Shown here one piece after another: positions 14,223 through 19,226 of a DNA stretch of 19,226 nt. The translations under genes were made by a program, and so were the position numbers. A model generated the notes under the pieces. That model made no database searches and was not told where the DNA came from. It saw only the letters and a list, made by a program, of their open reading frames with translations. How positions within the stretch are numbered: position 1 is the stretch's first letter; the number at the start of each line of letters is the position of its first letter. Source of the DNA: Tyzzerella sp. (GTDB lineage: Bacteria > Bacillota > Clostridia > Lachnospirales > Anaerotignaceae); contig DXZA01000095.1 of NCBI GenBank assembly GCA_019415525.1, forward strand, positions 1 to 19,226, read 5' to 3'.

Positions 14223-14722
14223 GAAATGTAGTTCTTGCAAGAGTAGACGACCGTTTAATCCATGGTGAAGTTGTTACAGCATGGACACCTACAATGCGTG
14301 GCAACAGAATTATGATTATCGACGACGAAGTAGTAAAAGATGAATTTAATGTTAGAGTTGTTAAAGCATTAGCACCTGCTGGTACAAAGGTAATTGTATA
14401 TAGCGTTGAAAAAGCTGCAGAAAAATTAATGGTTCCTGGTGTTGATGGTGAACGTATAATAATACTTACAAAAACTCCTATAACATTTAACAGATTAATA
14501 AAAGCTGGTGTACCTATAAAAGAAGTTAATCTTGGTGGTGCCGGAATAAGAGGCGAACGTAAACCATTCATTAATAACGTAGCTCTTGACCCAGAAGAAG
14601 TTAAAGCATGCGAAGAAATGTTAAATGCAGGAGTAAGAGTTTATTATCAGCTTGTTCCAGAACAAGGTGTTATCGAAATCGACAATGCAATTAAAACAGC
14701 AAAGGCAAACTTTGGAATATAA
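14219..14722 (+). CDS. PTS mannose/fructose/sorbose family, EIIB component
   Basis: 167 aa, full-length EIIB of the mannose superfamily. The phosphorylated histidine is H15 in RVDDRLIHGEV, followed by the typical VVTAW, the IIDD strand-turn and a conserved GG...R segment (NLGGAGIRGERK). It takes phosphate from EIIA and gives it to the sugar in the EIIC/EIID channel. The start overlaps the EIIA stop by 4 bases, indicating coupled translation. The substrate (mannose, fructose, sorbose, an amino sugar or a polyol) cannot be told from this domain. Confidence 0.94.
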   Translation: MRNVVLARVDDRLIHGEVVTAWTPTMRGNRIMIIDDEVVKDEFNVRVVKALAPAGTKVIVYSVEKAAEKLMVPGVDGERIIILTKTPITFNRLIKAGVPIKEVNLGGAGIRGERKPFINNVALDPEEVKACEEMLNAGVRVYYQLVPEQGVIEIDNAIKTAKANFGI

Positions 14723-14767
14723 TAAATTAAAATATATTATGTAAAAACAAAGAAAGAAGGGGTTAAC

Positions 14768-15577
14768 TTGACTATTACAATAACTCAAGCCATTTTGTTA
14801 GGAATTATATATTGGATTGGTGAAGCACAGTTACCATTCGTATCACTTTGGGTTACACAAAGACCGCTTGTCTGTGGAGCTCTTGCTGGATTAGTTTTAG
14901 GTGATCCAGTAACAGGAGCAGTTGTAGGTGCAACTATAAACCTTGTTTACTTAGGATTTATTTCAGCCGGTGGTTCTATGCCTGCGGATATGGCTCTTGC
15001 TGGTGTTTTAGGCGTTACATATGCAATTTCAGGTAATTTAGACGCTGATACAGCTTTAGCAATTGCAGTTCCACTTGGTTTATTAGGTACAATCATCTGG
15101 TATTTAAGAATGACATTCGACTCTATTTTCGTACATATGGGCGACAAATGGGTTGCAGAAGGAAAGTTTAATAATCTTTATTTATCAAACGTAATCTTAC
15201 CACAGATTTACGCAGCAATTATATGTATTGTTCCTTGTTCATTAGCAGCATATTTTGGTGCAAACTATATTCAGACTTTCATTGAAATTTGTGCTGGTAA
15301 ACCATTACAGATATTCCAGATTATCGGTGGAATTATGCCTGCTCTTGGTATTGCTATTACACTTCAGTATATATTTAAAGGTGAAGCAAAAATATTCTTA
15401 TTCTTAGGCTTTATGGCTGCAACTTGTACAAACTTAACTCTTATTCAGCAAGGTATTATCGGTTTAATTATTGCTTTAATTTATATTCAGGTTACAGACC
15501 GTATGCCAGCAGCTGGTGTATCAGCTTCAGGAAATTCTGGTGGATATGACCCGGACTATGACCCGGACGAAGATTAA
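14768..15577 (+). CDS. PTS mannose/fructose/sorbose family, EIIC membrane component
   Basis: 269 aa integral membrane permease half. It starts at a TTG (14768-14770) with AAGGGG just upstream; no ATG fits. Family blocks seen: TQRPLVCGALAGLVLGD near residue 30-46, INLVYLG, GGSMPADMALAG (about 68-79), and several long hydrophobic helices to about residue 250. The C-terminus ends in a repeated acidic tail (GGYDPDYDPDED), echoing the acidic tail of EIIA. With EIID it forms the sugar channel. Gap to EIIB 45 bp, to EIID 21 bp. Confidence 0.93.
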   Translation: MTITITQAILLGIIYWIGEAQLPFVSLWVTQRPLVCGALAGLVLGDPVTGAVVGATINLVYLGFISAGGSMPADMALAGVLGVTYAISGNLDADTALAIAVPLGLLGTIIWYLRMTFDSIFVHMGDKWVAEGKFNNLYLSNVILPQIYAAIICIVPCSLAAYFGANYIQTFIEICAGKPLQIFQIIGGIMPALGIAITLQYIFKGEAKIFLFLGFMAATCTNLTLIQQGIIGLIIALIYIQVTDRMPAAGVSASGNSGGYDPDYDPDED

Positions 15578-15598
15578 GAATAGGAGGAATGATTAATT

Positions 15599-16438
15599 AT
15601 GTCAAACAATACATCAAATCAAAGATTAATTCCTAAAAATGCCCTTATTCGTGCATCACTTATTTGGGAATCATGGGTACAGACATGTTATAACTATGAA
15701 CGTATGATGGGTCAAGCTTGTTGTCACACATTCTTACCTATTGTTAAACATTTATATCCAAATGACAAAGAAAAACAAATCAATTTAATGACTAGAGAAA
15801 TGGAATTCTTTAATGTTCATCCTGAATTCGGTTCTTGTATTTTAGGTCTTGCAGTTTCATTAGAAGAAGAAAAAGCAATGGGAGCTGACATTCCAAACGA
15901 ATTCATAACAAATATCAAAACATCATTAATGGGACCTTTAGCTGGTATCGGTGATACAATTTATCAGGGTGTTCTTATTCCTATATTACTTGCTTTATGT
16001 ATTGATATCACACGTTCAGGTGATGGAAATATATGGGGTTCTGTACTTTATGCAGTATTAATGATAATAATATCATATGGTTTTTCATATGCAAACTTTA
16101 TGTTTGGTTATAATACAGGTAGTAACGCAATTATGGAATTCCTTGAAAAAGGAACACTTAATAAATTACTTAAAGGTGCATCTATTATGGGTTGTATCGT
16201 AATGGGTGGATTAATTGTAAACTATGTTAAATTATCATGTGGTATAGTTATCAATACATCTGGAACTGAGTTTTCTCTCCAGAAAAGTTTATTTGACGCA
16301 GTATTACCAAATATATTACCATTGTTAGCTACTATGGGTATATATGGATTAATGCAGAAAAAATGGACATCTATAAAAATAATACTTTTAATTGTAGTAG
16401 TTGGTATTGTTGGCGGTATGTTTAATATTTTTGCTTAA
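15599..16438 (+). CDS. PTS mannose/fructose/sorbose family, EIID membrane component
   Basis: 279 aa, the usual EIID length. A cytoplasmic N-terminal part (SLIWESWVQTCYNYERMMG, FFNVHPEFGSCILGLAVSLEE) leads to the hallmark TSLMGPLAGIGDTIYQG and then membrane helices, including a final hydrophobic segment at the very C-terminus. EIID pairs with EIIC in the transporter. The ATG at 15599 is preceded by AGGAGG at 15582-15587; an earlier ATG at 15589 is out of frame. A strong terminator follows, so the four EII genes form one main transcript. Confidence 0.94.
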   Translation: MSNNTSNQRLIPKNALIRASLIWESWVQTCYNYERMMGQACCHTFLPIVKHLYPNDKEKQINLMTREMEFFNVHPEFGSCILGLAVSLEEEKAMGADIPNEFITNIKTSLMGPLAGIGDTIYQGVLIPILLALCIDITRSGDGNIWGSVLYAVLMIIISYGFSYANFMFGYNTGSNAIMEFLEKGTLNKLLKGASIMGCIVMGGLIVNYVKLSCGIVINTSGTEFSLQKSLFDAVLPNILPLLATMGIYGLMQKKWTSIKIILLIVVVGIVGGMFNIFA

Positions 16439-16462
16439 TAACTTAAGTTATATAGTTTATTT

Positions 16463-16497
16463 AATCAGCAATTCTTTAAAAGAATTGCTGATTTTTA
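16463..16497 (+). terminator. Terminator of the PTS operon
   Basis: AATCAGCAATTCTT (16463-16476) and its exact complement (16480-16493) form a 14-bp stem with a tight loop and a U-run (ATTTTT to 16496). The next gene begins about 50 bp later, with no clear promoter in between, so partial read-through is likely. Confidence 0.9.
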
Positions 16498-16548
16498 AAA
16501 TCATATTATACTTTTTCTAATTTTATTTAAGTAAGGATGTGGATATAA

Positions 16549-17595
16549 ATGAAAGCTATTTTAATGAAAAATCCTGGTAATGTAGATATAGTTGATTTAG
16601 ATATACCAAAAATAAAAGACGATGAAGTTTTAATAAAAATTCATGCATCAGGTATATGTGTAAATGACGTTCGTGACTATAAAGGTGATTGTAATTATAG
16701 TTATCCACGTATTGGGGGACATGAATTTTCTGGCGAAATAGTTTCTATTGGAAAATCTGTTAATTCAGAAATTTTTAAAACAGGTACACCTGTTGTAACA
16801 TATATAATAGATAACTGTAACACTTGCTACTATTGTAAAAACGGTTACGAAAATGTATGCCCTGATTTTGCACATACTACTGCATATCAAAACCCTGATG
16901 GAATTTCAGGATTTGGAGGCTTTGCTCAATATTGTGTAGCAAAATATACAGATGTTTATTTATGTTCAAAAAATGTAGCTTATGAAAAATTAGCAATGGT
17001 AGAGCCTATTGCTTGTGTATTAAATTCAATTAATCAATGCAATATTGAATTTGGAGATGATGTATTAGTTATCGGTGGTGGAACAATGGGAATGTTACAT
17101 GTTATGTTAGCCCATATGAGAGGTGCACGTGTAATATTATCAGAACCAATGGAAGAAAGACGTAAAAAAGCATTAGAATTAGGAGCTGATATAGTTATAG
17201 ACCCAGTTAATGAAGATGCTGTTAAACGTGTAAAAGATATAACTAATAACTTAGGAGCAAAAGTTGTATTTAATACAACAGCAATACCTAAACTTGCATT
17301 ACAAGCTATCGATTGTGCTGCTGTATGTGGTAATATAGTTATGTTTTCATCATTACATCCAAACTTACCTGTCGAAGTTAACTTAGGTTCAATTCATTCA
17401 ACTCAAAAACGTATTATCGGTTCTCAAAATGGCTCTGTTAAGACATTTTGGCAAGCTGTACAATTACTCAATAAAGGTTTATTTGACCCTGAACCACTTA
17501 TTGAAAATATATATTCTTACAAAGAATTTGATAAAGCAATACAGACTGCAATGGCACCAGATACATATAAGGTAATTTTAAATATGATGGATTAA
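16549..17595 (+). CDS. Zinc-dependent medium-chain alcohol/polyol-phosphate dehydrogenase
   Basis: 348 aa MDR-family dehydrogenase. The catalytic zinc site is C37, H58 and E59 (GGHEFSG) with E152 in VEPIACV; the structural zinc site is C90, C93, C96 and C104. The Rossmann loop is VIGGGTMG (174-181), and the acidic E199 after the second strand favours NAD over NADP. Relatives include sorbitol, threonine, galactitol-1-P, ribitol-5-P and arabitol-P dehydrogenases. Placed behind a sugar PTS, oxidation of the imported polyol phosphate to a ketose phosphate is the likeliest job (inference). Start ATG with AAGGATG upstream; the DUF4428-like gene follows 27 bp later. Confidence 0.9.
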   Translation: MKAILMKNPGNVDIVDLDIPKIKDDEVLIKIHASGICVNDVRDYKGDCNYSYPRIGGHEFSGEIVSIGKSVNSEIFKTGTPVVTYIIDNCNTCYYCKNGYENVCPDFAHTTAYQNPDGISGFGGFAQYCVAKYTDVYLCSKNVAYEKLAMVEPIACVLNSINQCNIEFGDDVLVIGGGTMGMLHVMLAHMRGARVILSEPMEERRKKALELGADIVIDPVNEDAVKRVKDITNNLGAKVVFNTTAIPKLALQAIDCAAVCGNIVMFSSLHPNLPVEVNLGSIHSTQKRIIGSQNGSVKTFWQAVQLLNKGLFDPEPLIENIYSYKEFDKAIQTAMAPDTYKVILNMMD

Positions 17596-17622
17596 GTATA
17601 CATTTTAACAAGGAGTAATAAG

Positions 17623-18201
17623 ATGTCAAAAAATTGTAGCATATGCAACAAAAAACTTGGTTGGAAAAAATTTCGCTGTGTGGATGGAGTTGTATGTGCT
17701 GATTGCTATAAAATAGTTAGCAATCAATATACATCAAAAATTATAGATAAAGAACTTTGGGAACTTTTAGAAATATACAATAATAATCTAAAAGAATCAA
17801 ATTCTATTAATTTAGGAAATGATGGTTTTTTTACTACTAAAAAAATCGGTACATTTTTAATGTTAGATGAAGAGAGAAAAAAAATTTGTATTCCTTGTAA
17901 TTTTCACATAACAAAAAAATTTTCCAATGTACAAATAATTCCTTATAAATCTTTAAAAGGTTATAAACTTATAACTGAACCTAACATTTCATTTAATGAA
18001 TTAATGGATTTTTATAATAATCCTAAAAAACAACAAATAATAAACTATATGTGTATTCGTTTATTATTAGATAATTCAACTACGCAAGATATTGTAATTT
18101 TACCTAAATCAGTAAGAACTTCAAGTTTTGCATTTAGAAAAGGCTATAAAATAGCAAACAATATTTTGCAAAGTTTAGATGAAATAATAAACGATATATA
18201 G
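17623..18201 (+). CDS. Hypothetical protein with DUF4428-type zinc ribbon
   Basis: 192 aa. The N-terminus carries a CxxC...CxxC zinc ribbon (C5, C8, C25, C28) in the KLGWKKFRCVDG.VCADCY setting typical of DUF4428. A linker follows, then a beta-rich segment (about 74-165) with LMLDEERKKICIP and IIPYKSLKGYKLI strands that may form a PH-like fold. No signal or membrane segment. Function unknown; such proteins occur widely in Clostridia as stand-alone small cytosolic proteins. ATG with AAGGAG upstream; probably co-transcribed with the dehydrogenase (27-bp gap). Two terminators follow it. Confidence 0.75.
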   Translation: MSKNCSICNKKLGWKKFRCVDGVVCADCYKIVSNQYTSKIIDKELWELLEIYNNNLKESNSINLGNDGFFTTKKIGTFLMLDEERKKICIPCNFHITKKFSNVQIIPYKSLKGYKLITEPNISFNELMDFYNNPKKQQIINYMCIRLLLDNSTTQDIVILPKSVRTSSFAFRKGYKIANNILQSLDEIINDI

Positions 18202-18222
18202 TTATTATATATTGGTTAATAG

Positions 18223-18262
18223 ACAATGTTATTTTATAGCTTCCTATAATAATATTGTTTTA
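18223..18262 (+). terminator. Terminator after the DUF4428-like gene
   Basis: ACAATGTTATT and AATAATATTGT (within 18223-18239 and 18244-18258) pair with one G-U wobble, continued by ATAG/CTAT across a CTTC-like loop. A TTTTAATATT tail follows. AT-rich but well formed. Confidence 0.65.
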
Positions 18263-18300
18263 ATATTATATACCTAATAAAACTCTAAATATCCTAAAAT

Positions 18301-18340
18301 AAAAATACTGTGATTTATAAAAGTCACAGCATTTTTATTT
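18301..18340 (+). terminator. Second terminator before the epimerase gene
   Basis: AAAAATaCTGTGA (18301-18313) and TCACAGcATTTTT (18324-18336) pair with one mismatch and end in a U-rich stretch. It is symmetrical enough to work in both directions. With the preceding hairpin it isolates the dehydrogenase transcript from the epimerase gene. Confidence 0.7.
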
Positions 18341-18403
18341 ATATCTATATTATTTAACAATAAATTTATATTTAAATTAATATCAATAAGGAGGAATAGC
18401 TAT

Positions 18404-19090
18404 ATGCTTAATGTAGAAAAAAAATCAATATTAATATCTTCTTCTGTTTCTTGTATGGATTTATGTAATCTTAAAAACTGTATTAAAGAAGTTGAAGAAG
18501 CTGGTATATCTTTTTTACATTTTGATATTGTAGATGGTCAATTTAACAATTGTTTTATACTTGGTGAGGCTGTTTTAGAAGCTATAAGACCTATAACTAA
18601 TATTCCTATTGAAGTACATCTTGCAGCCTATAATCCAGAGAAATACATCGAAAGATTAGCTAATCTTGGAGCAGACTATATCGCTGTACACTACGAAGCT
18701 ATGTCAAATCCATTAAAAACATTTGAATATATACGTTCTTATGGTGCAGAGCCTATTCTTGCATTTAAAGCAGATACACCACCTAATGATGATTTTTTAA
18801 CATTAGCTAAAGAAGTTCAATGGATATTAAAATTAACTGTAAACCCTGGATTTTCAGGACAAAAACTCCAAAAATCATCTCTAGAACATATAAATCAAAT
18901 GAGTAATATTATAAAAGAAAATAATATAGATACATACATACAAGCTGATGGTAATGTTAATTCTAAAACTATACCTGAATTATTATCAGCTGGTGCTAAT
19001 ATATTTACTGGTGGTAGTTCTGGTCTATTTATAAAAGATTTTACAATAAAAGAAAATTTTCAAAATTTAATTAATGCTGCTAAATTATAA
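18404..19090 (+). CDS. Ribulose-/allulose-phosphate 3-epimerase family protein
   Basis: 228 aa TIM-barrel epimerase of the Rpe/AlsE family, which inverts carbon 3 of ketose phosphates. Metal and acid/base residues are kept: H39 and D41 in LHFDIVDG (D44 also), H72 in VHLAA, D182 in QADGN, with TVNPGFSGQ as the phosphate-loop block. The N-terminal SVSCMDL and C-terminal GSSGLF resemble AlsE (allulose-6-phosphate epimerase; SLMCMDL, GTSGLF) more than housekeeping Rpe (SILSAD), and the usual GHFVPN loop is GQFNN. So either ribulose 5-P or a hexulose 6-P may be the substrate. ATG with AAGGAGG upstream; monocistronic between terminators, no clear promoter seen in 18341-18390. Confidence 0.85.
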   Translation: MLNVEKKSILISSSVSCMDLCNLKNCIKEVEEAGISFLHFDIVDGQFNNCFILGEAVLEAIRPITNIPIEVHLAAYNPEKYIERLANLGADYIAVHYEAMSNPLKTFEYIRSYGAEPILAFKADTPPNDDFLTLAKEVQWILKLTVNPGFSGQKLQKSSLEHINQMSNIIKENNIDTYIQADGNVNSKTIPELLSAGANIFTGGSSGLFIKDFTIKENFQNLINAAKL

Positions 19091-19100
19091 TATTAATATT

Positions 19101-19142
19101 AAAAACTCCTATGATTTAAAAATTTTATCATAGGAGTTTTTA
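19101..19142 (+). terminator. Terminator of the epimerase gene
   Basis: AAAAACTCCTATGAT (19101-19115) and its exact complement (19127-19141) form a 15-bp stem with an 11-nt A/T loop. The right arm ends in a U-run. It lies 10 bp past the stop codon and can also act on the other strand. Confidence 0.93.
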
Positions 19143-19150
19143 TAATAATA

Positions 19151-19210
19151 AAAAATACCCTAAAAATATATATAAATTCAAAATTGAGATTATATAAAAC
19201 TTTTAGGGTA
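19151..19210 (-). terminator. Probable terminator of a minus-strand gene beyond the window
   Basis: TACCCTAAAA (19156-19165) and TTTTAGGGTA (19201-19210) are exact complements around 35 nt. On the minus strand they are followed by TTTTTTATTATTA. The tail orientation implies a converging transcript entering from the right edge; that gene is not in the window. Confidence 0.55.
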
Positions 19211-19226
19211 ATAATTTATATATCTG

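Noticed and set aside
14176..14571. 131-aa minus-strand frame
   Set aside because: Antisense to the well-supported EIIA/EIIB genes, no family motifs; shadow frame.
1..19226. CRISPR arrays, tRNA, rRNA, insertion sequences, prophage or att sites
   Set aside because: No regularly spaced repeats, tRNA-like cloverleaf, transposase or integrase frame, or terminal repeats were seen.

Overview
The window is about 28% G+C by eye. It has AGGAGG-type ribosome binding sites, several TTG starts and many U-tailed hairpin terminators. Together with a mannose-family PTS, a PRD regulator and a clostridial-style pfkA/pyk neighbourhood, this points to a low-GC Firmicute, most likely an anaerobic Clostridia/Lachnospirales-type bacterium. 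That assignment is inference. No rRNA, tRNA, CRISPR array, transposase or phage gene was seen.

Region 1 (1-4016, all minus strand) is housekeeping carbon and phosphate metabolism. It holds an ATP-type 6-phosphofructokinase with a consensus promoter. After it comes a Ppx/GppA phosphatase, a short pyruvate-kinase-like protein lacking the C-terminal domain, and an MscS channel, the last three apparently one operon. A U-tailed hairpin abuts the pyruvate-kinase-like RBS.

Region 2 (4283-13169, minus strand) is one arm of a sugar or polyol catabolic locus. In transcription order it holds: PRD/EIIB/EIIA regulator, small PH-like protein, class II aldolase, terminator; then an AraM-type sn-glycerol-1-phosphate dehydrogenase, a 263-bp gap with two long inverted repeats, and a split transketolase (N then C subunit), terminator; then a DeoR regulator, a fructose-6-phosphate-aldolase-type transaldolase, terminator.

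Region 3 (13170-13787) is a 618-bp divergent control region between the PRD regulator and the PTS, rich in direct and inverted repeats.

Region 4 (13788-19226, plus strand) is the other arm: EIIA, EIIB, EIIC and EIID of a mannose/fructose/sorbose-family PTS, terminator; a zinc alcohol/polyol dehydrogenase; a DUF4428-like zinc-ribbon protein; two terminators; an AlsE/Rpe-family phosphoketose 3-epimerase; terminator. A last hairpin probably ends a minus-strand gene outside the window.

How the parts fit (inference): the PTS imports and phosphorylates a sugar or sugar alcohol. The Zn dehydrogenase, or the AraM-type enzyme, oxidises the phosphate to a ketose phosphate, and the epimerase interconverts 3-epimers. 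Transketolase, FSA-type transaldolase and class II aldolase then pass the carbon to glycolysis. The substrate cannot be read from sequence; a pentitol such as ribitol, arabitol or xylitol, or a rarer hexose or hexitol, fits best. A short motif (TAGGTTG/CAACCTA) occurs four times, only in the control regions before the transketolase, araM and PTS genes, and may be the shared operator of this regulon.
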